DNA of 64,000 bases from Verrucomicrobiota bacterium (GCA_023399155.1 JAEWQP010000004.1:161325-225324), one strand, 5' to 3'; numbered from the stretch's first letter, positions 35,484-44,998 are shown. Made by a program: numbers and translations. Notes: a model not told the origin generated them from the letters alone.

Positions 35484-37498
35484 CCAGCGAGGCACTCCGC
35501 CAGCGGGCCGCGCAACTGCGCGCCACCATCGCCCGCCACGATGAACTCTACTATCGCGCGGGTCGCACCGAGATCACCGACACCGAGTACGACGCGCTCA
35601 AGCGCGAACTCGCCGGGATCGAGGCGGCCCATCCGGACGTCGCCGCGTCCGATTCGCCGACCGGGCGCGTGGGCGACGACCGCACGGAGGGATTCCAGGT
35701 CCGCCGGCATCGGTCGCCGATGCAGAGCCTGGACAATACCTACTCGGAGTCGGAGCTGCGCACCTTCGATCAGCGCCTGCGCAAGCTGCTCGGCACGCCG
35801 GCCGGGACTCCGCTCGCCTACGTCGTCGAGCCGAAGATCGACGGGGTGGCCGTCAGCCTCACGTTTGAGAAGGGCCGCCTCGTCCGCGCCGTCACGCGGG
35901 GCAACGGCGTGGAAGGCGACGACGTCACGGCCAACGTCCGCACGATCCGCCACCTCCCTGATGCGCTCTCGGGCGACGGGCATCCCGAGGTGGTCGAGAT
36001 CCGCGGCGAGATCTACATGTCCCTGGAGGTTTTCCGACGCATCAACGCGCAGCGCGAGGAGGCGGGCCTCGAGACCTTTGCCAACCCGCGCAATCTCGCC
36101 GCCGGCACGATCAAGCTGCTCGACCCGGCCGAGGTCGCGAAGCGGCCGCTCGACATCGTGCTCTACGGGCTGGGCTACTGTTCGGCCGACATCGCTCCCT
36201 CGCAGAGCGCCTTTCATGGCCTGCTCAAGGCATGGAAGGTGCCGACAGTCGAGCGTCTCTGGCCGGCCGAGGGGATCGACGACGCATGGAAGGCGATCCA
36301 GGACCTGGATACAGCGCGCCGGGGTTTTGCCTACGCCACCGACGGCGCGGTGGTGAAACTGGATCACTTCGCGCGCCAGCGCGAGGCCGGGGCCACCTCC
36401 AAGGCGCCGCGCTGGGCGATCGCCTACAAGTACGCGCCCGAGCGCGCCGAGACGCGCCTCCGGGCCATCACCGTGCAGGTCGGGCGCACCGGCGTGCTGA
36501 CGCCCGTGGCCGAGCTCGAGCCCGTCCCGCTCGCCGGCACGACGGTCGCGCGGGCCACGCTCCACAACGAGGACGAGATCACGCGCAAGGACATCCGCGT
36601 GGGAGACTACGTGCTGGTCGAGAAGGCCGGCGAGGTCATCCCGGCGGTCATCGGGGTCAACGCCGCGCGCCGCGCGCCGGACAGCGAGCCTTATCACTTT
36701 CCCGAAAACTGCCCCGAATGTGCCACGCCGGTGGTGAAGCTGCCGGGCGAGGTCGCCTGGCGCTGCCCGAACCTGACCTGCCCCGCACAGGTGCGGCGGC
36801 GCATCGAGCACTTCGCCTCCAAGCAGTGCATGGACATCGAGGGCCTCGGCGAGGCCGTGGTGGACCAGCTCGTCACGCGCGGACTGGCGCGCACCCTGTC
36901 CGATATCTACCGTCTGCGTCGGGAGAATCTGGAGACGCTCGACAAGTTCGGCGAAAAATCGGCCCACAACCTCGCGGGAGCCATCGAGGCATCGAAACGC
37001 GCCGACCTCTGGCGGCTGATCCACGGTCTGGGCATCCCGGGCGTGGGGTCGTCCTCGGCGAAGGATCTCGCGCGACACTTTCGCAGCATCGCGGCCCTCG
37101 TCGCCGCCAAGGAGCAGGACCTGCTCGCGCTCGAGGGCGTGGGCGAGAAGACGGCGCGCGCCATACGCGCGTTCTTCAATGAGCCGGCGAACCAGATCCT
37201 CGTCGACGAGCTGCGCGATCTCGGGGTCGATCCGACGCCGCCGGCCCAGGCGGCGGGCGCGGCGGAATTCGTCGGCAAGACCTTCGTGCTGACCGGCACA
37301 CTCGAGACCATGACGCGTGAGGAGGCCGCCGCGCGCATCGAGGCTGCTGGCGGCAAGGTCAGCGGCAGTGTGAGCAAGAAGACGAGCTACGTCGTGGCCG
37401 GCGCCGAGGCCGGTTCGAAGCTGGAGAAGGCGCAGAAACTCGGGGTGACGGTCCTCACCGAGCCGCAGTTCCTCGCCATGCTCGGCGGCCCGGGCTGA
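35480..37498 (+). CDS. ligA: NAD+-dependent DNA ligase LigA
   Basis: A 672-residue essential replicative ligase. An N-terminal Ia domain (HDELYYRAGRTEITDTEYD) binds NMN, and the AMP-accepting lysine is in VEPKIDGVAVS at about residue 120. The nucleotidyltransferase and OB domains follow, then a four-cysteine zinc finger (CPEC...CPNLTC), helix-hairpin-helix repeats and a C-terminal BRCT domain (about 595-672). The length is standard. The start overlaps vanZ. Confidence 0.97.
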   Translation: MTSEALRQRAAQLRATIARHDELYYRAGRTEITDTEYDALKRELAGIEAAHPDVAASDSPTGRVGDDRTEGFQVRRHRSPMQSLDNTYSESELRTFDQRLRKLLGTPAGTPLAYVVEPKIDGVAVSLTFEKGRLVRAVTRGNGVEGDDVTANVRTIRHLPDALSGDGHPEVVEIRGEIYMSLEVFRRINAQREEAGLETFANPRNLAAGTIKLLDPAEVAKRPLDIVLYGLGYCSADIAPSQSAFHGLLKAWKVPTVERLWPAEGIDDAWKAIQDLDTARRGFAYATDGAVVKLDHFARQREAGATSKAPRWAIAYKYAPERAETRLRAITVQVGRTGVLTPVAELEPVPLAGTTVARATLHNEDEITRKDIRVGDYVLVEKAGEVIPAVIGVNAARRAPDSEPYHFPENCPECATPVVKLPGEVAWRCPNLTCPAQVRRRIEHFASKQCMDIEGLGEAVVDQLVTRGLARTLSDIYRLRRENLETLDKFGEKSAHNLAGAIEASKRADLWRLIHGLGIPGVGSSSAKDLARHFRSIAALVAAKEQDLLALEGVGEKTARAIRAFFNEPANQILVDELRDLGVDPTPPAQAAGAAEFVGKTFVLTGTLETMTREEAAARIEAAGGKVSGSVSKKTSYVVAGAEAGSKLEKAQKLGVTVLTEPQFLAMLGGPG

Positions 37499-37548
37499 GC
37501 GCCGTCATGTCCTTGATGGCACGATTCTGGGCGGGACGGGTGCTGGGG

Positions 37549-38292
37549 ATGACGCAGCCACGCCATTTCGCCGGCTCGGCCGTTGCCGGTTTGCTTCTCG
37601 CGGGCTGTGCATGGTGGCGTTCCACCCCGACGCCTCTCGTGACGGAGGTGTTCGCGGCGGAAGACGGCAGCGAGTCAGCCTACGTGCTCCTGCTTCCTGG
37701 CCGCGGCGATCGTCCCGGCGATTATGAGCGCGCGGGTTTCCCACGGGTGCTGACGACAGCGGGATTCCCGGGCGAGATCGTCGCTGCCGATGCTCATCTG
37801 CAATACTACCTCAAGCGCATAGCGATCGCTCGGCTCCACGAGGACGTGATCGCACCCCGCTTTCCTCGAAAACCGTGGGTCGTTGGGATCTCGATGGGAG
37901 GACTGGGCGCGTTGTTGTATGAAAAAGAGCATCCGGGTGAGGCCCAGGGCCTCGTGCTTCTCGCACCATTTGTCGGAGACAAGGACCTGATTCGCGAAAT
38001 CGTCGCCGCTGGAGGAATCGCGAGCTGGAACCCTGGGGCGATCGCACCGGATGATTGGCAGCGCGAGCTATGGGCGTGGATCAAGAGCGGCGGACTTGCA
38101 CGGGTGCCCGTGTTTCTCGCCTGGGGCTCGAGCGACGGATTTGCGGAAGGCGACGCGCTCCTTTCGAGCCTTGTGCCCGCGGAGCGCGTGGTCGTGATTT
38201 CGGGCGGACACACTTGGTCGACGTGGAAGCCTGCCTTCGCGGAGCTGGTACGGCGCGGTGCCTGCGGAGTGACTCCGGCGAACGACGATTGA
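37549..38292 (+). CDS. Alpha/beta-hydrolase lipoprotein
   Basis: A 247-residue protein. From the ATG at 37549 the N-terminus is a lipoprotein signal peptide with lipobox LLAGC (Cys at about residue 20); an ATG at 37507 would add 14 residues. The triad is visible: Ser in GISMGGLG, Asp in WGSSDGF and His in SGGHTWSTW. It is probably a membrane-anchored esterase or lipase of unknown substrate. It follows ligA by 50 bp (or 8 bp from the upstream ATG) and may share its transcript. Confidence 0.78.
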   Translation: MTQPRHFAGSAVAGLLLAGCAWWRSTPTPLVTEVFAAEDGSESAYVLLLPGRGDRPGDYERAGFPRVLTTAGFPGEIVAADAHLQYYLKRIAIARLHEDVIAPRFPRKPWVVGISMGGLGALLYEKEHPGEAQGLVLLAPFVGDKDLIREIVAAGGIASWNPGAIAPDDWQRELWAWIKSGGLARVPVFLAWGSSDGFAEGDALLSSLVPAERVVVISGGHTWSTWKPAFAELVRRGACGVTPANDD

Positions 38293-38331
38293 GACTCGCC
38301 AGTTTCGCTGACTGTCACGCCTGGTTGTTCG

Positions 38332-39147
38332 TCACAGATTTCGAGAATCGTCGGGCTCCGCAGCCGGCAGCCGCTGCAGCGCCCGGCGAACGCTGGCGGC
38401 GGCGGGGTCGAGCGCGAGGGCGCCCTCGTAGTGGGTGCGGGCTTCGGCGAAATCCCCGAGCCGTGCGGCGGCATGGCCGCGCAGCTCCACCAGCCAGGCT
38501 TGGCCGGGACGCAGCGCATCGGCGCGGGCGAGGTGGTCGCGCGCCCTGGCAGGTTCATCGAAGTGCAGCGCGATCTGACCGAGCTCTGCTTCGCCCAGCC
38601 ACGGCACGCGCTGCAGGATGAACCGCGCCTGTTCCTCGGCGCGTGTGCGGCTGCCGCCGGCGATCTCCGGAGCCTGCGTGTAGTAGCGCGCAAGACCGAC
38701 GCGCGCCTCGATCAGGTCGGGATCAATGCCGACTGCGGTCTGGAAGGCCTGGAGCATCCGCATCGCAAGCGAGGGCTGCTCTTCGAGCGAGGCGTTTGGA
38801 AGCTGGAGCGAGAGCGCCTGGCCGAGCGCGGCGTGCAGGCGTGCATTTCCGCCGTCCACCGCGAGGGCGCGCTCGAGCAGCGTGGCGGCATCGCCGGGGC
38901 GTTGCTGGCGCAGGCGCACCTGCGCAAGCAGGCCCAGCGCACCCGGGTCGTTTTGACCGGCTTCGGCCAGCGGGGCCAGCAGTGACTCGGCGGCCGCGAG
39001 ATCGCCCTGCTCGAAGGCGGCGGCGGCGCGGGCTAGCGGCGGCTCGCCCTCGGCCGAGACCGTGGGGAGAAACGAGGCCAAGGCGAACGTGGTCGCCGCC
39101 AGCAGCCGCGTGATGAACTTTTCGATACAACTTTGTTGTGTTTTCAT
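38332..39147 (-). CDS. Exported TPR protein
   Basis: A 271-residue protein with a signal peptide (about residues 1-32, ending near TVSA) and several tetratricopeptide-like repeats: AAAAFEQGDLAAAESLLAPL, ALGLLAQVRLRQQRPGDAAT and LGDFAEARTHYEGALALDP. These are scaffolds for protein-protein contacts. It starts 14 bp after the permease stop on the same strand and is probably co-transcribed with it. Frame and start (ATG at 39147) are supported by the signal peptide. Confidence 0.8.
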   Translation of the reverse strand: MKTQQSCIEKFITRLLAATTFALASFLPTVSAEGEPPLARAAAAFEQGDLAAAESLLAPLAEAGQNDPGALGLLAQVRLRQQRPGDAATLLERALAVDGGNARLHAALGQALSLQLPNASLEEQPSLAMRMLQAFQTAVGIDPDLIEARVGLARYYTQAPEIAGGSRTRAEEQARFILQRVPWLGEAELGQIALHFDEPARARDHLARADALRPGQAWLVELRGHAAARLGDFAEARTHYEGALALDPAAASVRRALQRLPAAEPDDSRNL

Positions 39148-39161
39148 GGTGACAGAAGGAA

Positions 39162-41576
39162 TCAGTCGCGCTGCAGCGCTTGGGAGGGGTTGAGGCGCGC
39201 CGCCTGCAGGGCGGGCGCAAGCGCGGCGAGGAGCGTCACGGCGACGACGAGGACAATCACGGCGCCGAGGGCGAGGGGATCGAACGGCCCGACGCCGTAG
39301 AGCAGGCCGCGCAGCAGCCCGGCGGCTGCGAGTGCGAGGGGAATGCCGATGACCACGCCGAGGAGGGTGGGGCGGGCCGCGTCGTCGAGGATCCAGCGGC
39401 AGACCCGCGCGGGCGAGGCGCCGAGGGCCATGCGCAGGCCGACTTCCCGCCGACGCATGCCCATGGCGAAACTCGTGCTGGCAAAGATCCCGAACCCCGA
39501 CAGCGCGATGGCGACGACGCCAAAAACGGCAAACACGGTCGCCTGCAGGCGCGACTCGATCGCCGACAACGCGATGTTTTCGCGCAGCGCGCGCAGGTCG
39601 ATCGCGAGCGTGGGATCCACCTCGCGCAGCGCGGCCTGGATCGACTGAGCACCCGCGCCGCCCGGCCGCGTGCGGATCAACATCGTGGTGAAAAACCACG
39701 GCGATTGCTGCTGCGGCACGTAGAGCGCGGGCGGAGCCGGAAGCGCGTGGCTGGTCTGGCGGGCGTCGGCGACCACGCCGATGATTTCGCGCCAGCCGTC
39801 GAACAGCCAGGGCAGTGTCTTGAGGCGACGCCCGAGCGGGTCCGAGCCCGGGAAGAGCCGCCGGGCCAGCGTTTCGTTGATCACGACGACGGCGGGATCC
39901 TGTTCGCTCAGGCCGGGGCCGGGAAGGCGGCCGGCGACGAGGCGCAGGCCGATCGTGTCGAAATAGTCGGAGCCGACCGAGTGAAAGACGGCTTCGTCGG
40001 CCTGGCCGGGATCGCTGACCCGACCCTCGACCGAAAGCGGGTAGTTGAGTGCCACGCCACAGAATGGTGCGCTGCAGTCAACTGCAGCCGACTCGACCCC
40101 GGGAACGCGCCGCACGGCCGCGTGGAGGCGCTCGTAGTGGCGGCCGATCTCGAAGAAGTTGCGGAAACGCGACAGCGGCGGCGAGAGCCGGAGCACGAGC
40201 ACGTCGCGGGCGCGGAAACCGGGATCCGCCCGCTGGAGCTGCGCAAAACTGCGACCGAGGAGCGCGGCCCCGGTGAGGACGGCGAGGGTCAGCGCCACCT
40301 GCCCCGCGAGCAGTACGCGTTGCATGCGGGTGGCGAACCGACCGGACATCGCCCGCGTGCCTGCGGCTTTGACCAGGACCGAGACGTCGGCCCGGGCCAC
40401 CTGCGCAGCCGGCAGCAGGCCGCAGAGGATCCCCGTGGCGAGCGCGACGCCGATCGCGGCGAGCACGACGGGTCCCCGCAGCGCGATCTCATGGGCGCGC
40501 GGGATGAGCGTGTCGGGGAGCTGCGCGGCGAGCGCCGGCAGGGCGGCGGCGGCCATGAGCGTCCCCAGAAGCCCACCGGCGAGTGCGAGAAGCAGGCTCT
40601 CCATCAGCACCGCGCGGCCGAGGGAGAGCGGGGTGGCCCCGAGGGAGAGACGCACGCCGAACTCGGGCATGCGGCGCAGGCCGCGCGAGAGAAGGAGATT
40701 GGCGAGGTTGACCGAGCCGACGAGGAGCACGAGCGCCACGGATGCTGCCAGAAGCCAGAGGCCCTGCCGGGTGGAGGCGTCCACCCGCATGTCGCGCAGG
40801 GGCAGGACTTCGAGGCGCCATCCGTCATTGGTGGATGGATACTGCTGTGCGAGGTTGGCGGCGATCGTCGCCAGTTCCGCGTGCGCGCCGGCCGCGGAGC
40901 CACCGGCGGGCAGGCGGCCCACGGTGGTCCAGAAACGCGAGTCGCGCACCAAGTACTCGGGCGCCTCGGCAGGGAACGGCAACCAAGCGTCGACAAACTG
41001 CGGTTCGCGAAAACTCGCTGGCATGACCCCGATGATCGTCGTGGCCCGATCGTTGAGCGTGATGACGGAGCCGAGGACCTCTGGACGCCCACCAAACCTC
41101 GTGCGCCAGCACGCCTCGCTCAGAACAACGGTGCGCCCAGCTGCGCCGCGGAACTCGTCCGGAGCAAAGGCACGCCCGAGCACGGGCTGCACATCGAACA
41201 CGGTGAAGAACTGCTCGGTGACGAGCCCGACGACCAGCGGCACGGGATCCGCATCGGCGGAGGTCCAGGTCGCGAAGTCGGGCCGGCACCCGGCGAGACT
41301 GGAGAACGAACCGGCGGCCTGATGCACATCGCGGAGATCCGCGGCCGAGAGGGCCGGCGTGCTGAGGCCCTTGCCGGCGTTCGTGGAGCGAAGTCCCACG
41401 AGCTGCCTCGCGTCCGGGTAGGGAAGATCCTGCAACACGAGCGACTGCAGAACGGACAGGATCACGGCGGCGGCAGCGATGCCCAGCGCGAGCAACCCGA
41501 CCGCGAAGGCGGCAAACCCTGGCGAGCGGCGCAGATGAACGAGAGCGGAGCGGAGTTCGACCAGGAGCGTGGACAT
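39162..41576 (-). CDS. Orphan MacB/FtsX-type ABC permease (ADOP-like)
   Basis: An 804-residue permease with two MacB-PCD/FtsX halves. A first transmembrane helix (about residues 20-45) and periplasmic domain are followed by a three-helix FtsX core (about 275-420), then a second helix, periplasmic domain and FtsX core ending at the C-terminus. No ATPase gene is adjacent. This fits the acidobacterial duplicated orphan permease type known from Acidobacteria and Verrucomicrobia. Substrates are unknown; MacB relatives export peptides and lipoproteins by mechanotransmission. It lies downstream of a NarL-type two-component pair. Confidence 0.85.
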   Translation of the reverse strand: MSTLLVELRSALVHLRRSPGFAAFAVGLLALGIAAAAVILSVLQSLVLQDLPYPDARQLVGLRSTNAGKGLSTPALSAADLRDVHQAAGSFSSLAGCRPDFATWTSADADPVPLVVGLVTEQFFTVFDVQPVLGRAFAPDEFRGAAGRTVVLSEACWRTRFGGRPEVLGSVITLNDRATTIIGVMPASFREPQFVDAWLPFPAEAPEYLVRDSRFWTTVGRLPAGGSAAGAHAELATIAANLAQQYPSTNDGWRLEVLPLRDMRVDASTRQGLWLLAASVALVLLVGSVNLANLLLSRGLRRMPEFGVRLSLGATPLSLGRAVLMESLLLALAGGLLGTLMAAAALPALAAQLPDTLIPRAHEIALRGPVVLAAIGVALATGILCGLLPAAQVARADVSVLVKAAGTRAMSGRFATRMQRVLLAGQVALTLAVLTGAALLGRSFAQLQRADPGFRARDVLVLRLSPPLSRFRNFFEIGRHYERLHAAVRRVPGVESAAVDCSAPFCGVALNYPLSVEGRVSDPGQADEAVFHSVGSDYFDTIGLRLVAGRLPGPGLSEQDPAVVVINETLARRLFPGSDPLGRRLKTLPWLFDGWREIIGVVADARQTSHALPAPPALYVPQQQSPWFFTTMLIRTRPGGAGAQSIQAALREVDPTLAIDLRALRENIALSAIESRLQATVFAVFGVVAIALSGFGIFASTSFAMGMRRREVGLRMALGASPARVCRWILDDAARPTLLGVVIGIPLALAAAGLLRGLLYGVGPFDPLALGAVIVLVVAVTLLAALAPALQAARLNPSQALQRD

Positions 41577-41873
41577 GGTGGAGGTGGTTGACTCGACCCT
41601 TGCATCCTAGCGGGCGGACGCGTCTCACGCATCGCGCGGAAGTCATGCTCGAGGTCACGGATCGTGTGACCGCGCCGACGCTTCGAACCACCCGCTCCGA
41701 GCCGCGGCTCGTCTATAGAGCGCAGCCGGAGAGCTCGCCCGACGAAAAGTCCGGCTCCCGGAGCGTGTCTACAGCCGCTTCAGAAATGTCGTGGCTGTTC
41801 CAGACAGGCGGGACCTGGCGCGACACCTCGTCGAGCAACCATCCCGCGCGGCTGCACCTCTTCTGAAACGGCT
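41577..41873. other. Gap between permease and response regulator, containing an inverted repeat
   Basis: 297 bp without a visible gene. It holds the permease promoter (minus strand). AGCCGCTTCAGAA (41773-41785) and TTCTGAAACGGCT (41861-41873) are complementary at 12 of 13 positions with 75 bp between them, and the right arm touches the regulator stop codon. Confidence 0.5.
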
Positions 41874-42542
41874 CTAGATCAGCCCGAGGTCGCGCGCGCG
41901 GAGTGCGGCCTGCGTGCGGTCCATGACGCCGAGTTTTCCGAGCACGCCCGTCATGTGGTTCTTCACCGTGCCTTCGGTGATGTTGAGCGCGACGCCGATC
42001 TCCTTGTTACTGCGGCCCTCAGCGAGGAGCCGGAGGACGGAAAACTCCCGCGCCGAGAGCGGCTCGGCGAGCGGCTGCTCGACCCTGCGTCCGGCGAGGG
42101 TTGAGAGGCGGTTGAACTCCGCCACCACCTTCGCCGCCACGCCCGGATCGAGTGTCGATTCCCCGCGGGCGGCCCGACGCACCGCGTCGTAGAGCACGTC
42201 GGCGTTGCACGCCTTGAGCAGGTAGCCCTTCGCACCGGCACGGAGAGCCTCGAACACGAGGTCGTCCTCGTCAAAGGTCGTGAGCACCAGCACCCGCGAG
42301 GCAGGAAGGCGCGCGCAGATACGCCGCGTCGCCTCCACGCCATCGAGCACGGGCATGCGCAGATCCATGAGGATCACGTCGGGATGGAGTCGCTCGGCCA
42401 GCATCACCGCCTCGGCGCCCTGCGATGCTTCGCCGACGATGTCGAAGTCCGGCTGCAGCCGCAGGAGCGTATGCAGCGCTTCGCGAAACAGCGCCTGGTC
42501 GTCGACGAGGAGCAACCTCAGTCGCGGCGCGCTCGTGCTCAC
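41874..42542 (-). CDS. NarL/LuxR-type response regulator
   Basis: A 222-residue regulator. The receiver has acidic pair DD at 14-15, phosphoacceptor D60 in VILMDLRMPVLDG and Lys in GYLLKAC; the C-terminal LuxR-type DNA-binding domain includes LAEGRSNKEIGVALNITEGTVKNH. The GTG at 42542 overlaps the kinase TGA (GTGA), which decides the start. It works with the kinase directly upstream and is well placed to control the permease-TPR unit downstream. Confidence 0.92.
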   Translation of the reverse strand: MSTSAPRLRLLLVDDQALFREALHTLLRLQPDFDIVGEASQGAEAVMLAERLHPDVILMDLRMPVLDGVEATRRICARLPASRVLVLTTFDEDDLVFEALRAGAKGYLLKACNADVLYDAVRRAARGESTLDPGVAAKVVAEFNRLSTLAGRRVEQPLAEPLSAREFSVLRLLAEGRSNKEIGVALNITEGTVKNHMTGVLGKLGVMDRTQAALRARDLGLI

Positions 42543-43735
42543 GCCGGCACCTCCGCCGTGAGCACGCAACCGCCGTCGGGCCGGGTGCGCAGGTCGATCC
42601 GGCCTCCGAGCGGCGCAAAACGCTCGCGCAACCCGGCGATCCCGAAACCTCCCGGCGCGCCGCCCACGGTCGCGGTCGTGCTCTCCGTGCCCCGGCCATC
42701 ATCCTCGATCTCGAGGCGCACCTGTCCGGGTGTGCGAAAGTCGAGCCGGAGGACGGCGTGCGTGGCGCGGGCATGTTTGCTCACGTTGGTCAGGCCCTCC
42801 TGTGCAGCGCGAAAGAGCGCATGTTCGACAGCGGGCGACAACGTCCGGGGGAGCCCCTCGATCCGGACCGCTGCGACGGGGTGCGCCTGGTCCGCGAGAT
42901 TTTGCAGCGTCGACTGCAGGGGTGCCCGTGTCGTTTCGCTGCGCAGGGTGCCGACCGATCGGCGCACATCATCGAGCGCCTCGGCAGCGAGGCGCGCGGC
43001 GGTGTCGAGCGACCGGCGGGCGATGTCCGGCTGGTCGTGCAGGGTGGCGGAGGCGGCATCGAGCTGCACCTTGATGACCGTGAGGTAGTGGCCGAGGCCG
43101 TCGTGGATCTCGCGCGCGAGGCGATTGCGCTCGCGTGTGGTGGCCAGTTCGTCCGCATGATCGGCCTGGTCGCGCAGGCGCGCATTGGCCTCGGTCAGCT
43201 CCTGCGACAGCTGCTCCGCCTGGGCGCGCGCCGCGAATGCATGCCGGCCAGCGATGGAGAGGAGCACCGTGAAAAGAAACGCCGATCCATAGGGCAGGGC
43301 CGTGTTCGAGAGGCTGACGTGTCCGTAGATGATCTGATACGCGCCGAGCGTGGCGCCATAGAGCCCGGCGGTGACGAGCGCGACACCGGGCCAGCGCAGG
43401 TGAAACGTCGCCTGGCTCACCAAGGGGAGTGCGAGGATGCCGAACGACCCAGGCAGACCGGAAGTCAGGAGCGCGACCACGACAGTCGCGCTCGCGAGGA
43501 CATAGAAGACCACCATGCGGGCTGGCGATGACTCGATCTTGAAATAGCATCCGAGCAGGCTCGCCGCGGCAAACAACACTCCGCAGGCGAAGCAGATGGC
43601 CAGTGCCCACGCAGGCATCGAGCGACCCCGATCGCCCAGGAATCCGGCGTAGGCCGCAGCCACGACACCGATCCACGCCACCGAAAACACGGCGGCGACG
43701 CGCGCATCGCTGGATTTCGCTTCGTGCACCGCCAT
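42539..43735 (-). CDS. NarL-type sensor histidine kinase (HisKA_3)
   Basis: A 398-residue membrane kinase with about five to six hydrophobic segments in the first 165 residues, a short coiled stretch (about 170-200), and the HisKA_3 box with His211 in LAREIHDGLGHYL. The ATPase has the N-box LTNVSKHARA and G-box GGFGIAGLRERF. It likely senses a membrane-associated cue and phosphorylates the coupled response regulator. Confidence 0.92.
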   Translation of the reverse strand: MAVHEAKSSDARVAAVFSVAWIGVVAAAYAGFLGDRGRSMPAWALAICFACGVLFAAASLLGCYFKIESSPARMVVFYVLASATVVVALLTSGLPGSFGILALPLVSQATFHLRWPGVALVTAGLYGATLGAYQIIYGHVSLSNTALPYGSAFLFTVLLSIAGRHAFAARAQAEQLSQELTEANARLRDQADHADELATTRERNRLAREIHDGLGHYLTVIKVQLDAASATLHDQPDIARRSLDTAARLAAEALDDVRRSVGTLRSETTRAPLQSTLQNLADQAHPVAAVRIEGLPRTLSPAVEHALFRAAQEGLTNVSKHARATHAVLRLDFRTPGQVRLEIEDDGRGTESTTATVGGAPGGFGIAGLRERFAPLGGRIDLRTRPDGGCVLTAEVPA

Positions 43736-43935
43736 CGACTAGCACAACAGGCGACGGAAGGGAACATGACGAAAGTCATGCCATCGTCATGGTCGGGAAT
43801 GGACCGGCGGCAGGTTGCGCATGACCTCCTCGGTAGCGCCCCAGAGAGGTCGTAGCCATTCGAGACGGCGAAACCGGGCCCGAGCGTCGTCGATCGGATC
43901 GTTCTTCGTGGCTTCCGCTTTTGAAACGGCTCTCT

Positions 43936-44305
43936 GGCGCGTTTTCGAACCCTCTGACCGGCCCCCTGAGGGGTGAAATTCCCGCTGCGCCGCGCATCCG
44001 CAACGGTGGGCGGTTGCCTAGAACGTGTCATGCACCCGCGAAGACGACCCCGCAGGTCGGGCACGCTTGGTCCGGTTCGCGGCACGACCGGTCTAGTCGG
44101 CCGCAGGCGCGGCCTCGAACCGAGCGCGCCGACAAGCCCGATTCGCACTCGCGGCGGGTTTGCAGAACCCGCGCTACCTACGAGACACCGCGCAGCGCAG
44201 ATCGTGACACGTTCTAGAGACGATCGCGGTCGGGCAGGAGCCCAGCCCTCCATTCCAGGGGCTGGTCGATCCTTCTGAACCAGACCGCGGGTTCGAAAAG
44301 ACGCC
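43936..44305. repeat. Outer inverted repeat enclosing element A
   Basis: A 17-bp arm at 43936-43952 (GGCGCGTTTTCGAACCC) and one at 44289-44305 (GGGTTCGAAAAGACGCC) are complementary at about 14 of 17 positions. They enclose the 200-bp element at 44018-44217, so the smaller element may have inserted into an older one. The right arm touches the stop codon of the next gene. The 570-bp gap holds no visible gene. Confidence 0.55.
44018..44217 (-). mobile_element. Dispersed 200-bp element, copy A, with 13-bp terminal inverted repeats
   Basis: CTAGAACGTGTCA at 44018-44030 and its exact complement TGACACGTTCTAG at 44205-44217 bound a 200-bp sequence with no coding capacity. The interior matches copies at 15031 and 22795 in the opposite orientation. 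Size, perfect terminal inverted repeats and multiple copies suggest a miniature inverted-repeat element. No target duplication beyond the CTAG ends was recognised. Confidence 0.7.
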
Positions 44306-44881
44306 CTAGTAACCCTGGCGCTGCAGCACGGAACTGAGTTCGCGCTGAAAGGCCTGGAGGTCTCCGGCGCTGGGCCGATAGCCGGGCGGGTTGCCTTCGA
44401 ACATCAGTCGACCGTACTGGTCGAGCGCCCATTTGCCGGATTTGCCGTCGCCGAAGGTGACGGAACCGCTGACGACCGTTCCAGGGCGCATCACGCGATC
44501 GACCTCGACCGTCACGCTCCCTGTCCCGCCTGCTCCCGCGGCCTCGGGATTGAGCGAGGCGGCGGCGCCTTCGGGATCGTCGCCGAGGTCGTCGTAGTCG
44601 GCACCGTCGTCGACGAGTTCAGCATCAGCACCGGGCACGGGCGGCGGCGCGCCCCGGTCCGCCCCAGCAGGTGGCGGATTCACGGCGGGGGTCGGCGCGG
44701 CGGTCTTCGGCGCAGGCGGCGCCTGGATGTCCAGCCCGAGGTCGTCGATAAGGAAGCGCGTGTCGCGGTAGGTGAGTGCGAGCTGGAACTCGTCCTGAAG
44801 ACGCTTCTGCACCTCGGCGATCGAGGCTCCGGCGTTGATCCACGATTTGACGGCGTTTGCCTGTTCGGGAGCGAGTTTCAT
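44306..44881 (-). CDS. Uncharacterised protein with acidic/Pro-rich linker
   Basis: A 191-residue protein, not recognised. The N-terminal helical part (about residues 1-52; LAPEQANAVKSWINAGASIAE, RLQDEFQLALTYRDTRFLID) is followed by a Pro/Ala and Asp/Glu-rich linker (53-120). The C-terminal beta part reads VEVDRVMRPGTVVSGSVTFGDG and GKWALDQYGRLMFEG, ending in a short helix. No signal peptide or membrane segment. The clean domain layout and intact frame support a real gene. Confidence 0.72.
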   Translation of the reverse strand: MKLAPEQANAVKSWINAGASIAEVQKRLQDEFQLALTYRDTRFLIDDLGLDIQAPPAPKTAAPTPAVNPPPAGADRGAPPPVPGADAELVDDGADYDDLGDDPEGAAASLNPEAAGAGGTGSVTVEVDRVMRPGTVVSGSVTFGDGKSGKWALDQYGRLMFEGNPPGYRPSAGDLQAFQRELSSVLQRQGY

Positions 44882-44998
44882 GGCGTGCGTGGGTCCAAGG
44901 GGAAAGAGAAGCGCGCACTGTCTCGCCGGGTGGGTGGTGCGTCAAGTGCAGTGCTGGCATGCCGTCCTCCGCTGCCACGACCCCCTCTGCCTCCGAAT

